Positions 28,272 to 37,147 of a stretch of DNA of 60,722 bases are shown one piece after another. Source of the DNA: Candidatus Kuenenia stuttgartensis. Lineage in GTDB: Bacteria; Planctomycetota; UBA11346. The notes beneath the pieces were generated by a model, which was not told where the DNA came from, made no database searches, and was given only the letters and a program-made list of their open reading frames with translations. How positions within the stretch are numbered: position 1 is the first letter of the stretch; each line of letters begins with the position of its first letter. The stretch is from positions 1 to 60,722 of the forward strand of contig CAMCMZ010000012.1 of assembly GCA_945876185.1 (NCBI GenBank), read 5' to 3'. The translations under genes and the position numbers were made by a program.

Positions 28272-31169
28272 ATGTCCCCTGTGTCCCCTGTGTCCCCTGT
28301 GTCCCCTGTGTCCCCTGTGTCCATTTCTCCTGCGATTTCCCTACAACCCGCTGCGCGCTTGGCGATCTTCGCTGACCGCCATCTCGGCCCGGATCCGGCG
28401 GCGGTGACGGCGATGGCCGCGACGCTCGGCTTTCCCTCGCTTGAGGCGCTGGTGGATGCCGTGGTGCCGGCGGGCATCCGCGCCGAACCGCGCGGGCCGT
28501 TGCCAGAGCCGCTCGGCGAGGCCGAGGCGCTGGCGAAGCTCGGCACCTATGCGGCAGAGAACCGCGTCGTGCGTTCGTGCCTCGGTCAGGGCTGGTCGGA
28601 CTGCTACGTGCCAGCGGTGATCCAGCGCAATGTCCTGGAAAATCCGGGCTGGTACACGCAGTACACGCCGTATCAGGCTGAGATCAGCCAAGGCCGGCTC
28701 GAATGCCTGCTGGTCTTTCAAACTCTGGTGTGCGAACTCACCGGCCTCGACATCGCCAACGCGTCGCTCCTGGATGAGGCCACCGCCTGCGCCGAGGGCG
28801 TGGCGATGTGCCAGCAGGACGGCCGTGCGACGGTCGCCGTCACCGCCGACATCCACCCGCAGAACCTCGCCGTCGTGCGCACCCGCGCCGAGGCCCTGGG
28901 CTGGAAGGTCGCCGTCATCGATGCCGGCGCGACCGTCGTGCCCGCCGATACCTTCGCGGTGCTGATCCAATATCCGGGCAGCGACGGCCGGGTGCGCGAT
29001 CCGCGTCCACTCATCACAGCTGCGCATGCCGCCGGTGCAAAAACTGTGCTGGCGGTCGATCCGCTCGCGGCGTGTTTGCTCGCCCCGGCGGGGGTACTTG
29101 GCGCTGACGTGGCGGTGGGATCGCTGCAACGCTTCGGCGTGCCGATGGGTTTCGGCGGCCCCAGCGCCGGGTTCCTCGCCACCCGCGAAGCCTTCAAGCG
29201 CCAGATGCCGGGCCGCCTGGTCGGCGTGTCCAAGGACCGCCACGGCAATGCCGCCCTGCGCCTGAGCCTGCAGACCCGCGAACAGCACATCCGCCGCGAA
29301 AAAGCCACGTCGAACATCTGCACCGCGCAGGCGCTGCTGGCCAACATGGCGGCGCTGTACGCGATGTGGCACGGCCCGGAGGGCCTCACCGCGATCGCCG
29401 CTGCGGTCGCCGCACGCGCATCCCGCCTCGCCGGACTTTTGGCTGGAGCCGGGTTGAAGGCCGGTGGCGCGCCGCGTTTCGACACCGTGCGCGTCGATGG
29501 CGTCGCGGCCGACACGGTGCTGGTGCGTGCACTTGCCGCCGGATTCAACCTGCGCCGGTTGTCGGCAGATGCGGTGGCGATCGCGCTGGATGAGACCACT
29601 ACCGACGCCGAGGTCGACGCGCTCGCCCGCGCCGTGGCTGGTCGGCCGCTCAGCGCCAGCGCCACCGTCGCTGAAGTGCCGGCGGCGCTCAGGCGCACCG
29701 GCGCGTTCCTGCCCCAGCCGGCCTTCCACCGCTACCGCAGCGAGACTGCGCTGATGCGCCACATCAAGCGGTTGGAATCGCGCGACCTGTCCCTGACCAC
29801 CAGCATGATCCCGCTCGGGTCGTGCACGATGAAGCTCAACGCCGCCGCCGAACTGCTGCCGATCACTTGGCCCGGCTTCAGCCGCCTGCATCCGTTCGCG
29901 CCCGCCGACCAGGCCGTTGGCTACCATGCGCTCTTCCGGGATCTCAGCGCCTGGCTCGGCACCCTCACCGGGCTGCCCGGGGTGAGCCTGCAGCCAAACT
30001 CGGGGGCGCAGGGCGAATACGCGGGACTGCTGGCGATTCGCGGCTATTTCGCCGCGAAAGGCGAAACCGGGCGCACCATCGTGCTGATCCCGACCAGCGC
30101 CCATGGCACCAATCCCGCCACCGCGTCGCTTGCCGGGCTGAGCGTGGTCGCGGTGGCCTGCGACGCGCAGGGCAACGTCGACCTTGCGGATCTTGCGGCC
30201 AAAGCCGAGGCGAACCGGGCCGCGCTCTGCTGCCTGATGGTCACCTATCCGTCGACGCACGGCGTCTTCGAACCCGGCATCGCTGAGGCCTGCCGCATCG
30301 TCCACGCCGCCGGCGGGCAGGTCTACATGGATGGCGCAAACATGAACGCCCAGGTCGGCCTGACCAGCCCGGGCGCGATCGGAGCCGACGTCTGCCACCT
30401 GAATCTGCACAAGACCTTCTGCATTCCGCACGGTGGAGGGGGGCCGGGTGTCGGCCCGATCTGCGTCGCCCAGCACCTCATCCCGCACCTGCCCGGCGAT
30501 CCCGGCGCAGGAGGTGATTCTCCGCGAAGCGGACATGCGGTTTCCGCTGCCCCGTTCGGCTCCGCCGGCATCCTGCCCATCCCCTGGATGTACATCGCGA
30601 TGATGGGCCTCGCGGGGCTCAAGCGCGCCACCGGCGTCGCGATCCTGAACGCCAACTACATCGTCGGCCGGCTGCGGGCGCACTACCCGGTGCTCTACAC
30701 CGGCGCCAACGGCTTGGTCGCGCACGAATGCATCATCGACCTGCGCGGCTTCAAGACGGCCGGGGTCGAGGCCGAAGATGTCGCCAAACGCCTGATGGAT
30801 TACGGCTTCCACGCGCCGACGCTGAGTTTCCCCGTGCCCGGCACCCTGATGATCGAACCGACGGAATCGGAAGACCGTGAGGAACTCGACCGTTTCTGCG
30901 ACGCTCTCATCGCCATCCGCGCCGAGATTGCCAAGGTCGAACGCGGCGAGTGGGACCGCGCCGACAACCCGCTCAAGATGGCCCCGCACACCGCAGTCGA
31001 GGTCAGCGCCGACGCCTGGACCCACCGCTATTCCCGCGAGGTTGCGGCCTATCCCGTGCCCGGCCTGCGCGCGCACAAGTTCTGGCCCGCCGTCGGCCGC
31101 GTCGACAACCCTTGGGGCGACCGCAACCTGGTCTGCACCTGCGCCGGGATGGAGACGGTCAGCAGCTGA
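28272..31169 (+). CDS. gcvP: Glycine dehydrogenase (decarboxylating), full-length P-protein
   Basis: 965 residues, both halves fused as in E. coli GcvP. The start is ATG 28272 with GGAG seven bases upstream. It has FADRHLGPD near the N-terminus, then [21 protein letters not shown]. The PLP-binding segment is [18 protein letters not shown], with the Lys forming the Schiff base. The P-protein decarboxylates glycine and passes the aminomethyl group to lipoylated GcvH. gcvT and gcvH are not in the window, but lipA is at 53696. Expression is controlled by the glycine riboswitch upstream. The N-terminus is extended by a Ser-Pro-Val repeat encoded by a 9 bp tandem array directly after the ATG. Confidence 0.95.
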   Translation: MSPVSPVSPVSPVSPVSISPAISLQPAARLAIFADRHLGPDPAAVTAMAATLGFPSLEALVDAVVPAGIRAEPRGPLPEPLGEAEALAKLGTYAAENRVVRSCLGQGWSDCYVPAVIQRNVLENPGWYTQYTPYQAEISQGRLECLLVFQTLVCELTGLDIANASLLDEATACAEGVAMCQQDGRATVAVTADIHPQNLAVVRTRAEALGWKVAVIDAGATVVPADTFAVLIQYPGSDGRVRDPRPLITAAHAAGAKTVLAVDPLAACLLAPAGVLGADVAVGSLQRFGVPMGFGGPSAGFLATREAFKRQMPGRLVGVSKDRHGNAALRLSLQTREQHIRREKATSNICTAQALLANMAALYAMWHGPEGLTAIAAAVAARASRLAGLLAGAGLKAGGAPRFDTVRVDGVAADTVLVRALAAGFNLRRLSADAVAIALDETTTDAEVDALARAVAGRPLSASATVAEVPAALRRTGAFLPQPAFHRYRSETALMRHIKRLESRDLSLTTSMIPLGSCTMKLNAAAELLPITWPGFSRLHPFAPADQAVGYHALFRDLSAWLGTLTGLPGVSLQPNSGAQGEYAGLLAIRGYFAAKGETGRTIVLIPTSAHGTNPATASLAGLSVVAVACDAQGNVDLADLAAKAEANRAALCCLMVTYPSTHGVFEPGIAEACRIVHAAGGQVYMDGANMNAQVGLTSPGAIGADVCHLNLHKTFCIPHGGGGPGVGPICVAQHLIPHLPGDPGAGGDSPRSGHAVSAAPFGSAGILPIPWMYIAMMGLAGLKRATGVAILNANYIVGRLRAHYPVLYTGANGLVAHECIIDLRGFKTAGVEAEDVAKRLMDYGFHAPTLSFPVPGTLMIEPTESEDREELDRFCDALIAIRAEIAKVERGEWDRADNPLKMAPHTAVEVSADAWTHRYSREVAAYPVPGLRAHKFWPAVGRVDNPWGDRNLVCTCAGMETVSS
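28273..28317 (+). repeat. 9 bp tandem repeat at the gcvP start
   Basis: Five perfect copies of TGTCCCCTG begin at the second base of the gcvP start codon and encode Ser-Pro-Val units. Copy-number change by whole units keeps the frame. Confidence 0.9.
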
Positions 31170-31202
31170 GTCTGAAGACGCCAGCGGACTGGCTGGGGTT
31201 TT

Positions 31203-31272
31203 CCTGGGGCCGCGCGCCGCTGGCGCGCTCGAGAGTGACTTTCGAGGCGCGCGGGCCGCGCGCGGTCCCAGG
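31203..31272. repeat. REP-like palindrome 1
   Basis: The arm CCTGGGGCCGCGCGCCGCTG is followed by GGCGCGCTCGA and a short loop. An imperfect complement ends in GCGCGGTCCCAGG. It is the same family as the palindromes at 31313 and 31961. It lies 33 bp after the gcvP stop. Confidence 0.8.
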
Positions 31273-31312
31273 TTGGTTTGGTTTCTTGGTCCGCCCATGG
31301 CGGCGGCATCTT

Positions 31313-31387
31313 CCTGGGACCGCGCGCCGCTGGCGCGCTCTCCGTCTGGAGATTCATCCCAGCGCGCCAGCGCCGCGTGATCCCAGG
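31313..31387. repeat. REP-like palindrome 2, overlapping the 3' end of the RAYT gene
   Basis: The arm CCTGGGACCGCGCGCCGCTG (then GCGCGCT) and its near-complement ending GTGATCCCAGG flank a loop of about 21 bases. The RAYT stop codon (31354-31356) is in the loop, so one arm encodes the last residues of that protein. Confidence 0.85.
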
Positions 31388-32034
31388 GCTGAACTCCAGG
31401 GCCAATCGGCCGCCTTTCCGACCAAACCGGCAGATACAGGGTTGTTTTCGATATACGCCTTAGTGTTCAGCCAATGGCCTTCGTCACGAATGAAGCGGTC
31501 CCAGTAATCGTCCAGCCATACCGGGGCAGCGACGCCGGCGACAGCCATGATGCGTTTGGCGGTGAAGGACTTCCAGGATCTCAGGATGTTTTCCAAGGAC
31601 CTTCTCTCATGCACCCGGATCAAGATGTGGACATGGTTCGGCATGATGACCCACGGACCGATATCGTAGCGTTCGCCGGCGAAGTGCTGCCAGTTGTCCC
31701 AGACGATCTGGGCGATGTCGGGACGGCGTAGGAGACAAGCGCCATGCCCGGCATCGGCCCAGGCTTCGATCCGTAGGCGGCGTTGGGTCTGACGATCCTC
31801 GTCCGGGATGGAAACCAGTTCCCGTTCCATTGCTTCGATGGCGTGGCGGGGCATCGCGTCGGCTAAGCGGTAGGTGATGGTCTGCCAGATGTCCGCCGCG
31901 TCGAAGTGGGGGAGGTAGCCGCGGGAACGCCAGCCCGTGTGGACAGGATCCGGATCCCCCCCTGGGACCGCGCGCCGCTGGCGCGCTTCGGGAATTTCAG
32001 AGAGCGCGCCAGCGGCGCGCGGTCGTGCGCCCAT
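31354..32034 (-). CDS. REP-associated tyrosine transposase (RAYT, Y1/HUH family)
   Basis: The core protein shows the RAYT pattern: GWRSRGYLPHFDAADIWQTITYRLADAMP at the N-terminus (about 31830-31930), the HUH metal motif in MPNHVHILIRV, and the nucleophile Tyr in KAYIENNPVSAGL. These single-domain HUH nucleases act on REP hairpins, three of which surround the gene. The start is unclear: the present in-frame ATG at 32034 lies inside the group II intron, and there is no ATG between the third palindrome and the conserved residues. Joining the two sides of the intron gives an in-frame ATG at 32757. The C-terminus is encoded by one arm of palindrome 2. Confidence 0.85.
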   Translation of the reverse strand: MGARPRAAGALSEIPEARQRRAVPGGDPDPVHTGWRSRGYLPHFDAADIWQTITYRLADAMPRHAIEAMERELVSIPDEDRQTQRRLRIEAWADAGHGACLLRRPDIAQIVWDNWQHFAGERYDIGPWVIMPNHVHILIRVHERRSLENILRSWKSFTAKRIMAVAGVAAPVWLDDYWDRFIRDEGHWLNTKAYIENNPVSAGLVGKAADWPWSSALGSRGAGALG

Positions 32035-32743
32035 CAGCGCACGCATCCGTGGGGTGCAAGTCCCCACCCAGGCAGAGGCACTCCGGCCTGGTATCCGAGC
32101 CCAACTGCGGAGCCGCGAGGTCCCGTGGAGAGCAGGGGGAGGAGAACTGGTGGCCCGTAGGAGGACGAACGTGACTCGGCCAGGTGGTCCGGTGAGCAAG
32201 CGAGCGAGTGCGAATCTGCACATGCGAAGCCTGATTGCTGTGAGGGGATCGATACTGCATGCGGAAGGGCTGCCCGAACAGGCGTGCAGTGGGACCACCG
32301 GGTGGTTGACGACGGGACATCGGGAAGGTGCGTGTTGTGGACTGGGGATACCTGTCAGCGGCAGCGCCCTTTACGGGGAGCTGGCAGGAGACAGAGACGT
32401 CATAGTACCGATGAAGCCGGTGAAAGCCGATGGAGGGAAGGGCGTCAGGGAGATGACGAGACAGGAAGGCGTGTTGTGGAAACCATGAACGGCGGTGCGC
32501 CCAAGGCCGAACCCGTTCAAGAGGGAAACCGAACCACGCACGTTGCGCCTCTGCGCGCATCCTGCCTCAATGAGCACCCCGTGCCTGCGGCGGGTCATGA
32601 AAGGAGGGGGTTTGCTGGCCCTTCTGAAGCACCACGCTCACCCCGTGACAGGGGCATCGACTGGAGAGCCGTATGCGGGAAAACCGCCCGTACGGTTCGG
32701 CGGGAGGGGCGGCCCGAAAGGGCCGTCCCTACCCCTATCCAGG
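31961..32743. repeat. REP-like palindrome 3, split by a group II intron
   Basis: The left arm of 27 bp is at 31961-31987 and the right arm begins at 32003. It is perfect for 22 bases to 32024, where the intron starts. The missing last five bases, CCAGG, are found immediately after the intron at 32739-32743. Without the intron the palindrome is a perfect 27 bp inverted repeat with a 15-base loop. Confidence 0.9.
32025..32738 (+). ncRNA. Group II intron lacking a reverse-transcriptase ORF
   Basis: 714 nt. The 5' end is GTGCGCCC, followed by GGGGTGCAAGTCCCC typical of domain I. Domain V is the 33-base GAGCCGTATGCGGGAAAACC hairpin at 32666-32698, ending CCGTACGGTTC. Domain VI is a long stem with GAAA loop and a bulged A in CCCTACCCCTAT at the 3' end. 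A 25-residue frame from ATG 32411 (MKPVKADGGKGVREMTRQEG) may be a relic of the intron-encoded protein, but no reverse transcriptase is present. Mobility or splicing would need help in trans. Boundaries are supported independently by the split palindrome. Confidence 0.88.
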
Positions 32744-32789
32744 ATCCGTCGTCCCATGGTCCGTCGTCCCGGGTCTGGGCCGGTGGTCA

Positions 32790-34067
32790 TCAAGCACGCA
32801 GATGTTCGCGCATCAGCGCGGCGTAGTCGGCCTGGTCGCTGACGGCGGCGCATTCGCGTGCGCTGTGCATCGACAGCATCGGCGCTCCAAGGTCGACGCA
32901 GGAGATGCCGAGGTTGGCGGCTACTGCCGGGCCGATGGTCGAGCCGCAGCCCAGATCGGTGCGGGCGACGAAGTCCTGCAACGCGATGCCGGCGCGACGG
33001 GCGCAGGTGTGGGCGTGCGCGGCGCCGGCGCCGTCGGTGGCGTAGCGGTGGTTGTGGTTGGTCTTGAGCACGATGCCGCCGCCCAAGCGCGGGCGGTGGC
33101 GCGGCTCGTGGCGGTCGGCCCAGTTGGGATGCACGGCGTGCGCCATGTCGGCGGACAGCATCCGGCTGGCGGACAGCGCCGCGAGATAGGCAGAACGATC
33201 GAGCCCGCAGCCCAGCGCCAGGCGTTCGAGCACCTGGCCGAGCAGGCTGCCGTCCGCGCCCTCGGCGCTTTCGGAGCCGACTTCCTCATGGTCGAAGCAG
33301 GCGAGCACCTGCACCACGTCCGGTTCTGCGGCTCCGGCTGCGATCAGGGCCGACAATCCGGCGAAGCATGAGGCCAGGTTGTCGAGTCTGCCAGAGAAGA
33401 TGAATTCTTCGCGTGCGCCGCCGCGCGTGGCCGGGGTGAGGTCGTACAGAGACAGGTCCAACGCGCCGATCTCAGCGGGCGTGATCCCGGCGGCGGCGGC
33501 GATGAGCGCGGCGAACTCCTCGCCCGCGTCGGTGCTGTTGCCGGAGTTGGAAGCCAGGCCCCACAACGGCGCGAGATGCAGTTGGGGATTCAGTTTGAGG
33601 CCGTCGTCATTCACTCGGCGGTCGAGGTGGATGGCGAGGCTGGCGACGCGTGCCAACGGTCGACCGATGCGAACCGGCAGGCAGAGGCCGTCGCGCGTCC
33701 AGACCTCGCCAGCCAGGCCAAGGTCGCGATCGACCCAGGTGTGGGTGAGGGCGCTGCCGTAGACCTCGACGCCGAGTTGGAGGCATTGTTCGCACGCATA
33801 GGCGGCGCGCGGCTTCAGGCGCAGGTGCGGGCTGTCGGTATGCGCCCCGATGAGGGCGAAGCGACGAATCCGGCGCGATGGGATGACTGCGCCGATGACC
33901 GTCGCCCCGCGCCGGAGGACATAACGGCCGGGGGCTATGTCCCACGTCGCTGAGGGATCGAGCGCCTGGAACCCCGCCGCGGCCAAGCGGCGGGCGAGTT
34001 CGCGCGCCGCGTGCGACGGGCTGGGCGATGCGTCGAGGAAAGCGAGCAGGTCGGCGACGGTGTCCAT
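32790..34067 (-). CDS. M18-family aspartyl aminopeptidase
   Basis: 425 residues from ATG 34067. Metal and active-site motifs of the M18 family are visible: GAHTDSPHLRLKP, SGRLDNLAS, the FDHEEVGSES segment with the catalytic Glu pair, and the late THNH-like LKTNHNHRYATDG with PMLSMHSARE. These cytosolic zinc enzymes form dodecamers and remove N-terminal acidic residues. The gene faces away from the intron and RAYT region. Its leader (34068-34391) contains a nested hairpin. Confidence 0.9.
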   Translation of the reverse strand: MDTVADLLAFLDASPSPSHAARELARRLAAAGFQALDPSATWDIAPGRYVLRRGATVIGAVIPSRRIRRFALIGAHTDSPHLRLKPRAAYACEQCLQLGVEVYGSALTHTWVDRDLGLAGEVWTRDGLCLPVRIGRPLARVASLAIHLDRRVNDDGLKLNPQLHLAPLWGLASNSGNSTDAGEEFAALIAAAAGITPAEIGALDLSLYDLTPATRGGAREEFIFSGRLDNLASCFAGLSALIAAGAAEPDVVQVLACFDHEEVGSESAEGADGSLLGQVLERLALGCGLDRSAYLAALSASRMLSADMAHAVHPNWADRHEPRHRPRLGGGIVLKTNHNHRYATDGAGAAHAHTCARRAGIALQDFVARTDLGCGSTIGPAVAANLGISCVDLGAPMLSMHSARECAAVSDQADYAALMREHLRA

Positions 34068-34391
34068 GACTGATCGTTGCCCGCGATCCCCTTCAAGGCA
34101 AGCCGCCCCCGCGATCACGACGGATCAGCGGCCGGCAGCTCGCCGGCCACGGCGATGTGGACCTCGTCGCTCCTGTGGCCGAAATGCGAATGGAGCGTCG
34201 ATGTCCACATCGACGGGTTCTGCGCAGCGAGACGCCTGGTCCATTGGCCAACGCCTGGTCCTTTGGTCAATTACCAGGGCCGGCGGCAGGTCGGCTGGAC
34301 CATCAGGCACGAAGAACGGACGCCTGGCGAAACCAGGCGTCCGACGAAGAACACGGCAAAGGCTGCTGTCCCGCAGGCGCGGGTTCCGGGT
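34068..34391. other. Gene-free spacer with nested inverted repeats
   Basis: About 320 bp between the aminopeptidase start and the rpmA stop. It holds a perfect 10 bp inverted repeat (CGATGTGGAC 34153-34162 with GTCCACATCG 34203-34212) enclosing a second stem, CGCTCC/GGAGCG (34168-34173 with 34192-34197). The strong hairpin at 34318-34341 is listed separately. I see no coding sequence or recognisable RNA family. Confidence 0.5.
34318..34341 (-). terminator. Hairpin downstream of rpmA, probable terminator
   Basis: GGACGCCTGG and CCAGGCGTCC form a 10 bp stem around a four-base loop, 50 bases after the rpmA stop. The following bases on the minus strand are GTTCTTCGT, only a weak T-tract. Confidence 0.6.
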
Positions 34392-34646
34392 TCAGCCGGG
34401 AACGGGCGTGACCGGCACCACGTCGACGAAGCGGTTACGGTAGGTCACCTGGCCGTCGATGACGGCGAAGATGGTGAAGTCCTTGCCCACGGCGGCACCG
34501 CGTCCGGGCTTGAACCGGCCGCCGACCTGGCGCACCAGGATGTTGCCGGAGCGGACGTGTTCGCCGCCGTACTTCTTGATGCCCCGGCGCTGGGCGCGCG
34601 AGTCGCGACCGTTCTGGGTAGAACCGGTTCCCATTTTGTGGGCCAT
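34392..34646 (-). CDS. rpmA: Ribosomal protein bL27
   Basis: 84 residues from ATG 34646 with AGGAG upstream. The N-terminal [16 protein letters not shown] and [19 protein letters not shown] are diagnostic for bL27 of the large ribosomal subunit. rplU (bL21), usually directly upstream, is absent: the upstream neighbour is the divergent ribH. So rpmA stands alone here. Confidence 0.97.
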   Translation of the reverse strand: MAHKMGTGSTQNGRDSRAQRRGIKKYGGEHVRSGNILVRQVGGRFKPGRGAAVGKDFTIFAVIDGQVTYRNRFVDVVPVTPVPG

Positions 34647-34911
34647 AAAGGACTCCTCTGCACTGGCCGGTGCATCCCGGCGGGGTGGGGAAGCTAGCAA
34701 CCAACGAGCAATCGGCAAGAGTGGGCCTGCGCTTCGCTGCCTTTCGCCGCCTTTCGCCAGCGGTCGGCGACCCATCTGATCGGAACCAGCCAGCCGGCAC
34801 CAGGCCGCAGCACGGTTCGACCACCCAGGCGCCGGACCACGGATCGCTTCCGCGATTGCGCTCTTTTCCCCAGGTGGCTGCCTCTATGCTGCGCCCCTTC
34901 AGGAGGCACCC

Positions 34912-35385
34912 ATGCCCACTCAGCTCGGAGGGGATTTCGCCGGAAACGGCCGCAAATTCGCCATCGCGGCGGCCCGCTTCAACTCGGCGATCGTCGAACG
35001 GCTCATCGAGGGTGCCCTGGATACCCTGGCCCGTCATGGAGTCGCTGACGCCGATATCACCGTGGTGCGCGTCCCTGGCGCCTGGGAACTGCCCCTGGTG
35101 GTGCGCCGCCTGGCTGACACCAAGCGCTTTGATGCGGTGATCGCGCTGGGCTGCGTCATCCGGGGTGAAACCCCGCATTTCGATTACGTCGCTGGGGAAT
35201 CGGCCAAGGGCCTGGGCGTGGTCGGGCTGACTTTCCCGGTCATTAACGGGGTGCTCACCTGCGACACCACCGACCAGGCACACGCCCGCTCGGGGCTGAA
35301 GGCCGGCAACAAGGGCGCCGACGCGGCGCTGGCCGCGCTCGAACAGGTCAACGTGCTGAGGGCCATCGGCGGCGCTCATGGTTGA
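34912..35385 (+). CDS. ribH: 6,7-dimethyl-8-ribityllumazine synthase
   Basis: 157 residues with a strong AGGAGG five bases before ATG 34912. It has the family motifs [50 protein letters not shown] and [15 protein letters not shown]. It condenses the pyrimidinedione with 3,4-dihydroxybutanone phosphate in riboflavin synthesis. It overlaps nusB by eight bases, and ribD follows. No FMN riboswitch was found upstream. Confidence 0.97.
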   Translation: MPTQLGGDFAGNGRKFAIAAARFNSAIVERLIEGALDTLARHGVADADITVVRVPGAWELPLVVRRLADTKRFDAVIALGCVIRGETPHFDYVAGESAKGLGVVGLTFPVINGVLTCDTTDQAHARSGLKAGNKGADAALAALEQVNVLRAIGGAHG

Positions 35386-36019
35386 TGCTCCGCTGCCGTC
35401 TACCGGGTCCGGGACCAGCGGATCCGGAATCGGCCAAAGCTCGAGCGGACGCAGCGGTTCCGGCGCGAACCGGGGCGACCGCCAGGTCCGCACCCTCGGC
35501 CGCACCCTCGCCCTGCAATTGACCTACGCCTGGGAACAAAACCGCTACGTCGATGACGGCAATCTGTTGCCGCAAGAGGTCCTCGACGGCCTGCCGCTCG
35601 CGGCGGTGGCCTTCGCCAGCGAGCTCTTCGCCAGCATGCGCGACCACCGCCAGCCGATCGATGCCGCCATCGACCAGCGCCTGGAAAACTGGACCATCCA
35701 CCGCCTGGCCTGCACCGACCGCGCCATCCTGCGCATCGGCACCTGCGAACTGCTCTACGGCGCTGGCACCCCGCCCAAGGTGGCGATCAACGAGGCGATC
35801 GAGTTGGCCAAGCGTTTCGGCAGCGATTCCAAGACCGCACGCCTGGTCAATGGCGTGCTCGATCGCACCGCACGCGACTTCCGTCCCGACGAGATGCGCG
35901 GCCAGGAACCCCGCCGCACCGGCGAGACCGGCGTGCTGAGCGATGTGTGGAAGGGCGACAACCAGCCGCGCCCGCCGACCAGCCTGCTGCGGCCCGAGGG
36001 CGGCGCGCCGCGCGCCTAG
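35378..36019 (+). CDS. nusB: Transcription antitermination factor NusB
   Basis: 213 residues. After a Ser/Gly-rich N-terminal tail of about 35 residues, the NusB helical domain runs from about 38 to 170 ([67 protein letters not shown]). NusB with NusE (S10) binds boxA RNA in rRNA antitermination. The C-terminal 45 residues are a charged extension. The start lies inside the end of ribH, so translation is coupled. Confidence 0.93.
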   Translation: MVDAPLPSTGSGTSGSGIGQSSSGRSGSGANRGDRQVRTLGRTLALQLTYAWEQNRYVDDGNLLPQEVLDGLPLAAVAFASELFASMRDHRQPIDAAIDQRLENWTIHRLACTDRAILRIGTCELLYGAGTPPKVAINEAIELAKRFGSDSKTARLVNGVLDRTARDFRPDEMRGQEPRRTGETGVLSDVWKGDNQPRPPTSLLRPEGGAPRA

Positions 36020-36028
36020 CAGAAAACC

Positions 36029-37147
36029 ATGGCGGCATCCGGATGGACCGAAACGGACCAGGCTTGGATGCGCCGCGCCCTGCGCCTGGCCTCGCTTGGC
36101 CTGGGCGCGACGGCGCCGAATCCGTCGGTCGGCTGCGTGCTCGTCCGCGCTGGCCGACTGATCGGCGAAGGCCGGCATCGCCGCTGCGGCGCCGAGCACG
36201 CCGAAGTCGCCGCACTCCAAGACGCGCGCCGACGCGGCGCGGATCCTCGTGGAGCGACCGCCTACGTGACGTTGGCGCCCTGCACCCGGCCCGGCCGGCA
36301 ACCGCCGTGTGCGGCAGTGCTGGTTGCAGCCGGCGTCGCGCGCGTGGTCGCGGCGATTGCGGACCCGCACCAGGAAGACGCGGGCAGGTTCCTGCCCGGC
36401 ATCAACTATGCTGTCGGCTGCGGTGCGGACGTCGCGCGCCAGATCCACGGCGGCTTCCTGACCCGCATCCACCACGGCCGCCCGCGCATCACCGGCAAAT
36501 GGGCGATGACCCTCGATGGATGCCTGGCGGCGGTCGGGGGCGACAGCAAATGGATCTCGACCCCGGCGGCGCTGGCGCTGGCGCGGCGGCGGCGGCGGGC
36601 GTTCGACGCCATCGTGGTCGGCAGTGGCACGGCGGCGGCCGATGATCCGCAACTTCTGGCGGTCGGCGCACGCGGCCACCTCGACGGAGCGGGTCCGCGC
36701 CGGGTGGTGCTCGGGCGCGATCCGCGTATCAATGAGCCAGCAAAATTGCTGGCGCCTGCGGCGGCCCCGCTGCTGGTCGCTGCGGATGCAGCGGTGCTGC
36801 GCGCGCGTCCATGGCTTGGGCCGCATCTGATCGACCAGGTCGACAGCCACGACCCGCAGGCGGTGGCGGCGTGGCTCGGGCGGCTGGGTTGCAATGACGT
36901 GCTCGTCGAGGGCGGAGCGCAGATCCACGCCGCGTGGTTGGCAGCCGGGCTCTACGACCGGCTCGAGATCTATCTGGGCACGGTCGCGCTTGGCGGTGGA
37001 CTCGCGGTGGCGATCGGTGGCGCCTGCGCCCGTATCGCCGAGGGTGGCGCCTTCGTCCATGAGGAAGCCCCGCGACTCATCGCCGGCGGCGTGGTGTTGC
37101 GGTTGGGCCGCGCCGCTGCGACCGCCTCGCCCCGATCGGCGTCATGA
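36029..37147 (+). CDS. ribD: Bifunctional diaminohydroxyphosphoribosylaminopyrimidine deaminase/reductase RibD
   Basis: 372 residues. The N-terminal deaminase domain has APNPSVGCVLV, the zinc motif HAEV and PCTRPGRQPPC. The C-terminal reductase has PRITGKWAMTLDG, DAIVVGSGTAAADDP, VVLGRD and LVEGGAQIHAAWL. It catalyses the second and third steps of the riboflavin pathway. The usual LEPC before the zinc cysteines is LAPC here, a change outside the metal ligands. It follows nusB by nine bases and overlaps the next gene by four. Confidence 0.93.
   Translation: MAASGWTETDQAWMRRALRLASLGLGATAPNPSVGCVLVRAGRLIGEGRHRRCGAEHAEVAALQDARRRGADPRGATAYVTLAPCTRPGRQPPCAAVLVAAGVARVVAAIADPHQEDAGRFLPGINYAVGCGADVARQIHGGFLTRIHHGRPRITGKWAMTLDGCLAAVGGDSKWISTPAALALARRRRRAFDAIVVGSGTAAADDPQLLAVGARGHLDGAGPRRVVLGRDPRINEPAKLLAPAAAPLLVAADAAVLRARPWLGPHLIDQVDSHDPQAVAAWLGRLGCNDVLVEGGAQIHAAWLAAGLYDRLEIYLGTVALGGGLAVAIGGACARIAEGGAFVHEEAPRLIAGGVVLRLGRAAATASPRSAS

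Noticed and set aside
28273-28317. CRISPR array
   Set aside because: Direct repeats of 9 bp without spacers. It is a simple tandem repeat, as are 38421-38462 and 43581-43706.
31937-32842. Protein-coding frames within the group II intron
   Set aside because: They follow intron RNA domains, have no reverse-transcriptase motifs, and are interrupted relative to one another.
34647-34911. FMN riboswitch before ribH
   Set aside because: None of the conserved FMN aptamer segments is present in the rpmA-ribH spacer.
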